The notes beneath the pieces are model-generated. The model saw only the letters and a list, made by a program, of their open reading frames with translations. It had not been told where the DNA came from and ran no database searches. The position numbers and the translations under genes are program-made. From NCBI RefSeq assembly GCF_009760405.1, contig NZ_WRPP01000003.1, forward strand, positions 124,001-188,000: a DNA stretch of 64,000 nt, given 5' to 3'. Positions 15,918 through 23,533 of the stretch are shown one piece after another (the first letter of the stretch is position 1; each line of letters starts with the position of its first letter). This DNA comes from Nocardia terrae. Lineage in GTDB: Bacteria; Actinomycetota; Actinomycetes; Mycobacteriales; Mycobacteriaceae.

Positions 15918-17246
15918 TCAGTGCGCGTTCAGGACGATATTGGTGAAGACGCGGACGCCGGCCGCCAGGGCGCGCTCGTCGATGTCGAAGGTCGGCTGGT
16001 GCAGGTCGAGTTGCTCGCCCTGGCCGGACCAGACGCCGAGGCGGGCCATCGCGCCGGGGACTTCCTCGAGATACCAGGAGAAGTCCTCGCCGCCCCCGGA
16101 CTGCTGGGTGTCGGCGAGCGCGTCGGGACCGAGGCCGCGGATGGCGTCCTCGAACATGCGCACCGCCTGCTCGTCATTGACCACCGGCGGCACGCCGCGC
16201 TTGTAGTTGAGCTGGTAGCGCACGCCGGTCGGGGCCAGCAGGCCCTCGACGATCTCGCGGACCATGGGCTCGAGCAGCGACCAGGTGGCGTGGTCGCCGG
16301 TGCGGACGGTGCCGGTGAGCATGCCGGTCTGCGGAATCGCGTTGGGCGCCTTGCCCGCCGAGACCGCACCCCAGACCATGACGGTGCTGGTGCGCGGGTC
16401 GATGCGGCGCGAGAGCAGGCCCGGCAGGCCGGTGATGACCGTGCCGATGGCGTAGACCAGATCGCTGGTCAGGTGCGGGCGGGAGGTGTGCCCGCCGGGT
16501 GAGTCCAGCACCAGTTCGACGGTGTCGGCGGCCGAGGTGATCGGGCCCACCCGGATGCCGACCCGGCCGACCTCCAGGCGCGGATCGCAGTGCAGCGCGA
16601 ACATGCGCGAGACGTCTTCCATCGCACCCGCGGCGACCATGTCGATGGCGCCGCCGGGCATGACCTCCTCGGCGTGCTGGAACACCAGCCGCACGCCGAC
16701 CGGCAGGTCCTCGATCTCGGCCAGCGCCAGGGCCGTGCCGAGCAGAATCGTGGTGTGGGCGTCGTGCCCGCAGGCGTGCGAGACGCCGGGCACGGTGGAG
16801 GCGAAGGGTAACCCCGTGTACTCCTGCAGCGGCAGCGCGTCCATGTCGGCGCGCAGGCCGATGCGCGGGCCGTCGGGGCCGATGTCACAGATCAGGCCGG
16901 TGCCGCTCGGTAGTTTGCGCGGCTCGAGCCCGGCCTTGATCAGCCAGGACTCCACGAATTCGGTGGTGCCGAACTCGGTTCGGGAAAGCTCCGGGTTGGC
17001 GTGGATGTGGCGACGCCACGCCTTGAGGTCGTCCATGTGCTCGGCGAGCCATGCCTCGACCGCCTGATGACCGGAAACCGGTTCCATGACGACGCTGGCG
17101 GGGGTCTGCGTGTTCACGCACGCTGCCGCCACTGGTCCGTTGGTACGCGCCGTGTGGATTTGGCCGCTCGCGGGGCCCTGCGTGGTTACGCGAGCTGCCG
17201 CCTCCGGGCCTGACGCTCCCGCCCGGGACCGGCCGGTTGTGCTCAC
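15918..17246 (-). CDS. amiA: M20-family amidohydrolase (AmiA1-like N-acyl-amino acid hydrolase)
   Basis: 442 aa from GTG 17246. It is a metal-dependent amidase of the hippurate/IAA-amino-acid hydrolase group. Metal ligands are visible in SHACGHDAHTT (about residue 155), FQHAEEVMPGG and SGGGEDFSWYLEEVPG. The dimerisation lid follows SPGGHTSRP. The GTG has a strong AGGAGG and overlaps the upstream amidohydrolase stop as GTGA, showing coupling. An in-frame ATG at 17087 gives 389 aa, the length I recall for Rv3305c. The 53 residues between the two starts are Ala/Thr-rich with ARVTTQGPAS and ACVNTQTPAS echoes. Confidence 0.88.
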   Translation of the reverse strand: MSTTGRSRAGASGPEAAARVTTQGPASGQIHTARTNGPVAAACVNTQTPASVVMEPVSGHQAVEAWLAEHMDDLKAWRRHIHANPELSRTEFGTTEFVESWLIKAGLEPRKLPSGTGLICDIGPDGPRIGLRADMDALPLQEYTGLPFASTVPGVSHACGHDAHTTILLGTALALAEIEDLPVGVRLVFQHAEEVMPGGAIDMVAAGAMEDVSRMFALHCDPRLEVGRVGIRVGPITSAADTVELVLDSPGGHTSRPHLTSDLVYAIGTVITGLPGLLSRRIDPRTSTVMVWGAVSAGKAPNAIPQTGMLTGTVRTGDHATWSLLEPMVREIVEGLLAPTGVRYQLNYKRGVPPVVNDEQAVRMFEDAIRGLGPDALADTQQSGGGEDFSWYLEEVPGAMARLGVWSGQGEQLDLHQPTFDIDERALAAGVRVFTNIVLNAH

Positions 17247-18541
17247 CGAATGTCCTCCTGTCGCTGAAACTGCCGTTGCATGACTCGTTCCGACAACCTG
17301 TCCCTGTGCACTTTGTCGCCCGCAATATGTATCGCGGTGCGTGCCAACGCCGTTGCCCCGTCCAGGACCGCGCGGTCGGCGGAGGCGTTCACGGCGGCGG
17401 CCGCGAACGCGGGTTGGTGCGTCACCGCGCCCCCGGCATCGATGCCGATGACCGGGTGGATGCCGGCGATGACGTTGGTGACATTGCCCATATCGGTGCT
17501 GCCCAGCGGCCGTGCCGCCTCGAATTCCGGGGCGATGGGCTCGCGTCCGAGATCTCGGATCTGCTCGCGATAGGCACACAGTAGTGCGCTGTCGGGAGTG
17601 AGCTCGGTATATGTCGGCGCGAGCTTCCGGATTTCGTGTGTGCATCCGGTCGCCAGGGCGCCAGCCTCGAAACATGCCGATGCTCGTTGCATCAGATCGT
17701 CGAGGGCCGCGGAGTCGACCGCACGTAGGTAATACAGCAGTTCCGCGTGTCCGGGCACGATATTGGGGGCTACGCCGCCCGAGCCGACTATACCGTGCAG
17801 TTGCTGTCCGGGCAGGAGATGTTGCCGCAGCAAACCTAAAGCAACTTGGGCCACGGTGACGGCATCCAGGGCATTCCGCCCGTATTGCGGCGCGGCGCTG
17901 GCATGCGATTCGCGGCCGTGGAACACAACGGACAAATCGGCGAGCGCCAGGGAATGCGCGCCGGCGATGTCCTCCGGGCCCGGGTGCACCATCATGGCCA
18001 TCGCGACATCGTCGAAGACACCGCGCTCGAGCATGAGCACCTTGCCGCCGCCGGACTCCTCGGCGGGTGTGCCCAGCACCTTCACCGTGATGTCGCAGGC
18101 GTCGGCTATCGCGGCCAGGCCCAGGGCCGCGCCCACGCTGGAGGCGGCGATGATGTTGTGGCCGCAGGCGTGGCCGATTTCCGGAAGCGCGTCGTATTCC
18201 GCGCAAATACCGACTACTAGGTCTCCACTGCCGTATTCGGCCGTAAATGCGGTCGGAAGATCCGCTACGTCCGTTTCGATCCGGAATCCGCGTTCCCGCA
18301 AAGGCTCGATTGTCTTTGCCACACTGCGGAATTCCTCGAAGGCGAGTTCGGGCTCGGAATGAATGTCGTGGGACAGCGCGATCAATCGGTCGCGATCGGC
18401 CGCGATGGCCGCGTCGACCTCGGAGATGAGGTCCGGATCAGCCGGTGTCGGGGCAGCATTCAGCGGCACGGCAGAGCCCACCTCATGCCGACCGATCGGT
18501 TTGCGAAGACTGCGTTCATCGCCGTTGCGCGACGGTTGCAT
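17243..18541 (-). CDS. amiB: M20-family amidohydrolase (AmiB1-like)
   Basis: 432 aa. Paralogue of the downstream gene and probable partner in hydrolysis of N-acylated or aminoacyl compounds. Metal-binding segments are GHACGHNIIAASS, TPAEESGGGK and the C-terminal GSTDMGNVTNVIAGIHP. The lid contains FHGRESHASAAPQYGRNALD. This AbgB-like branch keeps His-Asn where the partner has His-Asp after the CGH motif. The start at 18541 is the first ATG; a shorter start near VGSAVPLNAAP is possible. First gene of a two-gene operon. Confidence 0.88.
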   Translation of the reverse strand: MQPSRNGDERSLRKPIGRHEVGSAVPLNAAPTPADPDLISEVDAAIAADRDRLIALSHDIHSEPELAFEEFRSVAKTIEPLRERGFRIETDVADLPTAFTAEYGSGDLVVGICAEYDALPEIGHACGHNIIAASSVGAALGLAAIADACDITVKVLGTPAEESGGGKVLMLERGVFDDVAMAMMVHPGPEDIAGAHSLALADLSVVFHGRESHASAAPQYGRNALDAVTVAQVALGLLRQHLLPGQQLHGIVGSGGVAPNIVPGHAELLYYLRAVDSAALDDLMQRASACFEAGALATGCTHEIRKLAPTYTELTPDSALLCAYREQIRDLGREPIAPEFEAARPLGSTDMGNVTNVIAGIHPVIGIDAGGAVTHQPAFAAAAVNASADRAVLDGATALARTAIHIAGDKVHRDRLSERVMQRQFQRQEDIR

Positions 18542-18632
18542 CCCAACAGTCTCGCACTACCGTCCCGATCTGTCGCAGCAGGTGCACGGGAAATCTTCCG
18601 GCGGATCGCCATCTCGCCGAACACGAGGGGGA

Positions 18633-18664
18633 AATTCAGGGGAATCCCCTGAAACCCCAAGAGA
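18633..18664. repeat. Partial copy of dispersed repeat family A
   Basis: TTCAGGGGAATCCCCTGAAA plus CCCCAAG: palindromic CAGGGG...CCCCTG core and A-rich CCCC tail. It matches the right half of the elements at 26723, 34067 and 60262, but the CAACTCTCG left part is not recognisable. It lies in the 218-nt gap between amiB and the enoyl-CoA isomerase-like gene. Confidence 0.55.
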
Positions 18665-18759
18665 AATTTGTCAGCGGGCCGGGTTCGAGGAAGCCTTGCC
18701 CCCAAGCCCGCGGCGCCGCGCCCTCGATGCCCGCAGGTTCCGAGAGCGCGGCCATCCGA

Positions 18760-19464
18760 CTAGGGATTGAAGGCCAGGTTCTCCGGGGTGGTCTCGACGG
18801 CCAGACCGGCGAGGGCGTTCTGGTGCAGGGCGCGCTTGATGACCGGCAGGTTCGGCTTGCGGTTGCCCTTGAGCATGTCGGCCCGCGCGATGGCGGTGGC
18901 CAGCAACGACTCGGCGTCCGCCTTGCCGTCCACGATGCCCGCGGCGATGGCGTCGTCGGCGCCGTAGCGGCGGCCGGTGGTCATGGCCTCGACCGCGACC
19001 TGGTTGATCAGGCGGTTGGTGACCAGGGCGTTCATGGCGACCGTGAACGGCATGCCCAGGTGCACCTCGGGCAGGCACCAGAAGCCGCGGTCGGCGCGCA
19101 TGACGCGGAAGTCGCAGGAGGTGGCGAGCATGGCGCCGGCGCCGAAGGCGTGGCCGTTCACCGCGGCCACCGTCGGCAGCGGGAAGGCCAGCAGGCGGCT
19201 GTAGAGCGAGTGCACGCGGTCCAGGTACCAGCAGTTCTTGTCGAAATTGCCGAACAGCCAGTCGGTATCGAGGCCGTTGGAGAAGAACTTGCCGTTGGCG
19301 GTGACCACCAGCGCGGCCGGGCCCTCGGACGCTTCGACCTCGTCGAGCAGCGCGTGGACCTCGGTGATCCAGTCGGGGTGGAAACGGTTCTCGCTGTCGA
19401 TGGTCTGACCCTCGGTCCCGAGGTAGAGCACGAAAACGTCGCCATCACGCTTCAAATACGGCAT
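18760..19464 (-). CDS. Enoyl-CoA hydratase/isomerase family protein (ECI-like)
   Basis: 234 aa, short for a crotonase. The substrate and oxyanion regions are TANGKFFSNGLDTDWLF and NGHAFGAGAMLATSCDFR. DRGFWCLPEVHLGMPF follows. The N-terminus YLKRDGDVFVLYL and the FFSNGLD motif are closest, from memory, to plant-type delta3-delta2-enoyl-CoA isomerases rather than to hydratases with two catalytic glutamates. It would act in oxidation of unsaturated fatty acids. ATG 19464 is chosen by family alignment; the frame runs far upstream. An operator-like palindrome lies 32 nt upstream. Confidence 0.88.
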   Translation of the reverse strand: MPYLKRDGDVFVLYLGTEGQTIDSENRFHPDWITEVHALLDEVEASEGPAALVVTANGKFFSNGLDTDWLFGNFDKNCWYLDRVHSLYSRLLAFPLPTVAAVNGHAFGAGAMLATSCDFRVMRADRGFWCLPEVHLGMPFTVAMNALVTNRLINQVAVEAMTTGRRYGADDAIAAGIVDGKADAESLLATAIARADMLKGNRKPNLPVIKRALHQNALAGLAVETTPENLAFNP

Positions 19465-19495
19465 GCGTGCAGCGTAGCGGGGGCGCGGCGGATAC

Positions 19496-19509
19496 CTACC
19501 GACGGGTAG
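19496..19509. promoter_or_regulatory. Operator-like palindrome upstream of the enoyl-CoA isomerase-like gene
   Basis: CTACC-GACG-GGTAG is a perfect 5-bp inverted repeat 32-45 nt upstream of the ATG at 19464. TACCGAC...GGTA-like sites are typical of TetR-family lipid regulators in mycolata, so control by such a repressor is a reasonable inference. No regulator gene is adjacent. Confidence 0.4.
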
Positions 19510-19729
19510 TAATGCCAACGCGACGACTGATTTCGCAAGAATCGGGGTAACTCGTCGGGTACCCCCGAAATCGGTTCGCCACCTGACCGCACCCCGCGTG
19601 CACAACCGACGGCGGCATCGGAGCCGGGCGCTGAAGTTGCGGGGAGGCGGATCAGGACAAAGGGAATGAAAACGGCAGGTCGCGGCCGCGCACGGGCGCG
19701 AGTGATCGCCTAGGACTAGGGTGGGCGAC

Positions 19730-20533
19730 ATGCTAGCCGAGAAGGCCATGGGCGGGGTTTCCGAACTAGCCGCCGAAGTGATCGCCGAACGTACCGGCGT
19801 ACGCACCCACCGCGTCGCGGTGGTGCTGGGATCCGGCTGGCAGGAGGCCGCCGCCGAGATCGGGGAACCGGAACACTCCATCCCCATGGCCGAGGTCCCG
19901 GGCTTCGGATCGCCTACGGCACAAGGACATCAGGGCACCATCCACTCCGTCACCGTCGGTGACGCACCGGTGCTGCTGCTCATGGGCCGTCAGCATCTCT
20001 ACGAGGGCCACGCGCCGGGCCAGGTCGTGCACAATGTGCGCACCGCGCTGGCCGCGGGCGCGGAGACGGTGCTGCTCACCAACGCCGCGGGCGGAATTCG
20101 CGACGGCCTGGCGGTCGGCGAGCCGGTGCTCATCAGCGACCACCTGAACCTCACCGGCCGCACCCCTATCGAGGGCGCGAACTTCGTCGACCTGGTCGAT
20201 GCCTGGGATCCCGAATTGCGCTCGCTCGCAAAGGAAATCGACCCCAGCCTGACCGAGGGCGTGTACGCGGGCCTGACCGGGCCGCAGTACGAGACCCCGG
20301 CCGAGATCCGCATGCTGCGCACCCTGGGCGCGGACCTGGTCGGCATGTCGACCGTGCTGGAGGCCATCGCCTGCCGCGAGGGCGGGGCCAAGGTGCTGGG
20401 CATCTCCCTGGTCACCAACCTGGCCGCCGGCGTCACCGGCGCGCACCTGTCCCACGCCGAGGTGCTCGCCGAAGGCCACGCCGCCGCACCGAGATTGGGC
20501 AAGCTGCTGCGCGGCGTCCTGGAACGCCTCTAG
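19730..20533 (+). CDS. deoD: Purine nucleoside phosphorylase
   Basis: 267 aa, trimeric (type II) PNP. It phosphorolyses inosine and guanosine to base plus ribose 1-phosphate. Motifs are VVLGSGWQEAA (phosphate), GRQHLYEGH, LLTNAAGGI, GLTGPQYETPAEIRM and VGMSTVLEAIACREGG, with LVTNLAAG near the end. ATG 19730 has AGGGTGG just upstream; GTG 19721 is an alternative. The stop is 12 nt before pmmB in the same frame. The ribose 1-phosphate product could be mutated onward by the next enzyme. Confidence 0.95.
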   Translation: MLAEKAMGGVSELAAEVIAERTGVRTHRVAVVLGSGWQEAAAEIGEPEHSIPMAEVPGFGSPTAQGHQGTIHSVTVGDAPVLLLMGRQHLYEGHAPGQVVHNVRTALAAGAETVLLTNAAGGIRDGLAVGEPVLISDHLNLTGRTPIEGANFVDLVDAWDPELRSLAKEIDPSLTEGVYAGLTGPQYETPAEIRMLRTLGADLVGMSTVLEAIACREGGAKVLGISLVTNLAAGVTGAHLSHAEVLAEGHAAAPRLGKLLRGVLERL

Positions 20534-20542
20534 GCGCGCGGC

Positions 20543-22048
20543 GTGCTGCGCTTCGGAACCGCCGGGCTCCGCGGTCCCCTCCGCGACGGGCCCGACGGTA
20601 TGAACGTGGACACCGTCTCGCGCGCCTCGGCGGGCATCGCCGCCTGGCTGCGGGACCGCTGCCTGGGCGGCGGCCTGGTGATCGTCGGCCGCGACGCCCG
20701 CCACGGCTCCGCCGAATTCGCGATCGCCACGGCGGAAGTGTTCACGGCGGCCGGTTTCTCGGTGTTGGAGCTCCCCCGCCCGCTGCCGACCCCGGTGGTC
20801 GCCTTCGCGGTTCGTGCGCTGAAAGCCGTTGCGGGAGTGCAGATCACCGCCTCCCACAATCCGGCCACCGATAACGGCTACAAGCTCTACCTCGACGGCG
20901 GCTCGCAGCTCATCGCACCCGCCGACGCCGAGATCGAACGCTGCATCGACGCGGTGACCACCCCGATTCCGCGAAAGGCGCTGGAGAACGTCGACATCGA
21001 GCGCGGGGAAGCGGTCGTCGATGACTATCTGGCCCGAGTCTCGCTGTTGCCGAGCCTGATCGGGGGCGACCGTCCACGATCACCGATTCGGATCGTGCTG
21101 ACCGCCATGCACGGCGTGGGCGGGGAACTCGCCGTCGCCGCGCTCCGGAGCGCGGGGTTCGACGAGGTGCTGGTGGTCACCGAGCAGTTCGCGCCGGATC
21201 CGGACTTCCCGACCGTGGCGTTCCCCAACCCCGAGGAGCCGGGGGCATCGGATCTGTTGCTGGACTTGGCGGGACGGCTCGACGCGGACCTCGCCATCGC
21301 GCTCGATCCGGATGCGGACCGGTGCGCGCTGGGCGTGCGCGGCCCGGACGGGTGGCGGATGCTGCGCGGTGACGAGACCGGGGTGCTGCTGGGCGATTTC
21401 GTACTGCGGACGGCCGCGCCGGATTCACTGGTGGCCACCACCATCGTGTCGTCGCGACTGTTGAGCAAGCTGGCTCCGGCGCGCGGGGCGCGGTACGCGG
21501 AGACCTTGACCGGGTTCAAGTGGCTGGCGCGGGCCGGCGAGGGGCTCGTGTACGCCTACGAAGAGGCGATCGGGCACTGCGTGGATCCGGTGGCGGTGCG
21601 CGACAAGGACGGGATCTCCGCGGCGGTCGTCGCGGCGGATCTGGTGGCGCAGTCGAAGGCCGAGGGCCGGACGGTGCTCGACCTGCTCGACGACTATGCC
21701 GTCGAATTCGGTGTGCACGCGGGCGATCAGGTGTCGCTGCGGCTGCCCGAGGTGAGTGAGGCGGCGGCCGTGGTCGCCAGATTGCGGGAGCTGCCGCCCA
21801 CCGAGATCGCCGGAGAAGCCGTGAGCTGCACCGATATGGCACAGCTGCGCGGCCAGATGCGTACTGACGCACTGGTTTTCGAAGGGGCGACGCTGCGGGT
21901 GGTGATCCGGCCGTCGGGGACGGAGCCGAAGCTCAAGTGCTATCTGGAGACGTTCGTCCCGGTCGCCGACCGGGACGGGCTCCCGGCCGCGAAGGCCGCC
22001 GCGGCGCAACGGCTCTCCGAGATCCGGGCGTTCTGCGAGAAGCTCTGA
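20543..22048 (+). CDS. pmmB: Phosphomannomutase/phosphoglucomutase family protein
   Basis: 501 aa. Alpha-D-phosphohexomutase with all four domain signatures: FGTAGLRG at the very N-terminus, phosphoserine loop ITASHNPATDNGYK, Mg-binding DPDADRC, sugar loop EEAIGHCVD, and phosphate loop RPSGTEPKLK. It interconverts hexose (or pentose) 1- and 6(5)-phosphates. The start is a GTG 9 nt after the deoD stop. No earlier in-frame start exists, so the ~35-residue N-terminal helix seen in relatives such as Rv3308 is absent. It converges on upp with a 7-nt gap. Confidence 0.92.
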   Translation: MLRFGTAGLRGPLRDGPDGMNVDTVSRASAGIAAWLRDRCLGGGLVIVGRDARHGSAEFAIATAEVFTAAGFSVLELPRPLPTPVVAFAVRALKAVAGVQITASHNPATDNGYKLYLDGGSQLIAPADAEIERCIDAVTTPIPRKALENVDIERGEAVVDDYLARVSLLPSLIGGDRPRSPIRIVLTAMHGVGGELAVAALRSAGFDEVLVVTEQFAPDPDFPTVAFPNPEEPGASDLLLDLAGRLDADLAIALDPDADRCALGVRGPDGWRMLRGDETGVLLGDFVLRTAAPDSLVATTIVSSRLLSKLAPARGARYAETLTGFKWLARAGEGLVYAYEEAIGHCVDPVAVRDKDGISAAVVAADLVAQSKAEGRTVLDLLDDYAVEFGVHAGDQVSLRLPEVSEAAAVVARLRELPPTEIAGEAVSCTDMAQLRGQMRTDALVFEGATLRVVIRPSGTEPKLKCYLETFVPVADRDGLPAAKAAAAQRLSEIRAFCEKL

Positions 22049-22055
22049 GCGGGGC

Positions 22056-22679
22056 TCAGCGGGGGCCGAACTGGCGGTCGCCCGCGTCGCCCAGACCGGG
22101 GACGATGTAGGCGTCGGAGTTGAGGCCGCGGTCGACCGAAGCGGTGACCAGGCGCACGGCGTGGCCCGACTTCTCCAGGGCGGCAATGCCTTCCGGAGCG
22201 GCGACCACGCACAGCACGGTGATGTCGCGGGCCTTGCGGGTGGCCAGCAGGTCCAGGGTGTAGACCATGGAGCCGCCGGTGGCGAGCATCGGGTCGAGCA
22301 CGATGACCGGGGTGGTGGACAGGTCGTCGGGCAGCGACTCCATGTACGGGGTGGGCTGGTGGGTCTCCTCGTCGCGGGCCACGCCGACGAAGCCGATCCG
22401 GGCGTCGGGGATCAGGTTCTCGGCGGTCTCGACCATGCCGAGACCGGCGCGCAGGACGGGAACCAGCAACGGCGGAGCATTCAGCCGGGTGCCCTCGGCC
22501 GCGGCCACCGGCGTGGCGATCGGGAATCGCTCCACCGGGGCGTCCCGCATGGCCTCATAGACCAGGATCCCGGTGAGATCGCGCAGTGCTGCCCGGAATG
22601 TCGGATTGGTGGTGCGGGAATCTCGCATGGTCGTCAGCAAAGCGGCAGCGAGCGGATGGTCCACGACGAGAGTGCGCAT
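22056..22679 (-). CDS. upp: Uracil phosphoribosyltransferase
   Basis: 207 aa, normal length. It makes UMP from uracil and PRPP. PRPP loop is VIVLDPMLATGGSM; the C-terminal uracil-binding region is NSDAYIVPGLGDAGDR. N-terminal DHPLAAALLTTMRD is typical. ATG 22679 is chosen by family length. It belongs with add, deoA and cdd as nucleobase salvage. Confidence 0.96.
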   Translation of the reverse strand: MRTLVVDHPLAAALLTTMRDSRTTNPTFRAALRDLTGILVYEAMRDAPVERFPIATPVAAAEGTRLNAPPLLVPVLRAGLGMVETAENLIPDARIGFVGVARDEETHQPTPYMESLPDDLSTTPVIVLDPMLATGGSMVYTLDLLATRKARDITVLCVVAAPEGIAALEKSGHAVRLVTASVDRGLNSDAYIVPGLGDAGDRQFGPR

Positions 22680-22818
22680 ACGAAAACCATAATTCAGCGC
22701 CACCCCTCGAGATCCCCGCCCACCGGAATTCCCCCACCCCGGGAACCACCGCGGCCCCCCGCACGTCCAAGCCCCTACAACACCAAACCACCCCGCGACC
22801 GGCATGAAGGGGGCATTC

Positions 22819-23142
22819 ATGCACCGCATCTCGATCCATCCCGACGGCCTCGCCACCTACGCGAGCACCACCGCCGTCCTCGCAACCGACGTGGCCGCCC
22901 TCATGGCCCGCACCGCCACCGCCGCCCCCGACCTACTCGCGCCCGCCTTCGGCCTCATCGGCACCGACTTCCTCACCGCCTACGCGGCAGCCCACACCAC
23001 CCATGTCTCCGAGCTCGCCGACCTGTCGGCTGCATTCGCCGGACTGAGCAGCGCGACCGCTGGAGCCGCGAACATCTACGTCACGCACGACACCACCTAC
23101 GCCTCCGCGCTGCGCGCGACAAATGGGGAGGAGACCGCATGA
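22819..23142 (+). CDS. EspC-like type VII secretion-associated protein
   Basis: 107 aa, all-helical. The pattern ISIHPDGLATYASTTAVLA, central GLIGTDFLTAYAAAH and C-terminal YASALRATNGEE match the EspC family (PF10824) of small ESX-secreted or secretion-associated proteins. ATG 22819 is preferred over 22804 because AAGGGGG lies 5-12 nt upstream. Its stop overlaps the next start as ATGA. First gene of an operon with a C40 peptidase and a YbaB-like protein. No ESX core genes are in the window. Confidence 0.8.
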   Translation: MHRISIHPDGLATYASTTAVLATDVAALMARTATAAPDLLAPAFGLIGTDFLTAYAAAHTTHVSELADLSAAFAGLSSATAGAANIYVTHDTTYASALRATNGEETA

Positions 23143-23315
23143 CCACGAGACGCTCTCGCCATTCCGGCATGTTCTCGGCCGGACTCCACCGCGAACCACT
23201 CCGGGGCTGTAGGCATGGATCCCGGCCGAACACGTGCCGGGACAGCGATTACGCCCGCAACAGCGATGGAAATGAGCTGCCGTGCACCGCAACTCGCGAC
23301 GAGGCCGACCGATGA
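23139..23315 (+). CDS. Small ORF carrying a palindromic repeat, in an overlap-coupled operon
   Basis: 58 aa, Arg/Ser/His-rich, no family recognised. It starts at an ATG overlapping the EspC-like stop (ATGA) and ends in a TGA overlapping the ATG of the next ORF, the same geometry as every other junction here. Its middle half (residues ~7-35) is encoded by a family B palindrome. It could be a repeat-colonised gene, or a spacer with chance overlaps. Confidence 0.35.
   Translation: MTTRRSRHSGMFSAGLHREPLRGCRHGSRPNTCRDSDYARNSDGNELPCTATRDEADR
23158..23243. repeat. Dispersed palindromic repeat family B, full copy
   Basis: Left arm starts CATTCCGGCATGTTC then GGCCGGACTCCACC; right arm is GGATCCCGGCCGAACACGTG then CCGGGAC. 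The arms are imperfect reverse complements around a ~20-nt centre. It matches the copy at 28402-28476 and the half copy at 8595-8624. Here it is within an apparently translated frame. Confidence 0.7.
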
Positions 23316-23533
23316 GCCCGACGCCGCCGGACACCGACAGCTCGCACTCTCGCGACCGACGCGCAACCGGCCCCACATCGGCCGGTCCGAGCACACGCGC
23401 GCGACAGGGCCGGTCGGCAATGCACCCATACGACGGAGAGGTGGGCTCGTCCCGTAGGGCGGTGCGGCAGTCGGATTGTCGTGCCGGTGAGCGGCGGTTG
23501 TGCCGTCTGGTTCGGCCAGGGGTGGAACTGTGA
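23312..23533 (+). CDS. Small basic ORF of unknown function in the type VII-type operon
   Basis: 73 aa, Arg/Ser/Pro-rich at the N-terminus (MSPTPPDTDSSHSRDRR) and Arg/Cys-containing at the C-terminus. No domain recognised. Both ends share overlaps with neighbours: ATGA upstream and GTGA with the peptidase gene downstream. The overlap chain is the main argument that it is translated; composition is only weakly protein-like. Confidence 0.35.
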   Translation: MSPTPPDTDSSHSRDRRATGPTSAGPSTRARQGRSAMHPYDGEVGSSRRAVRQSDCRAGERRLCRLVRPGVEL

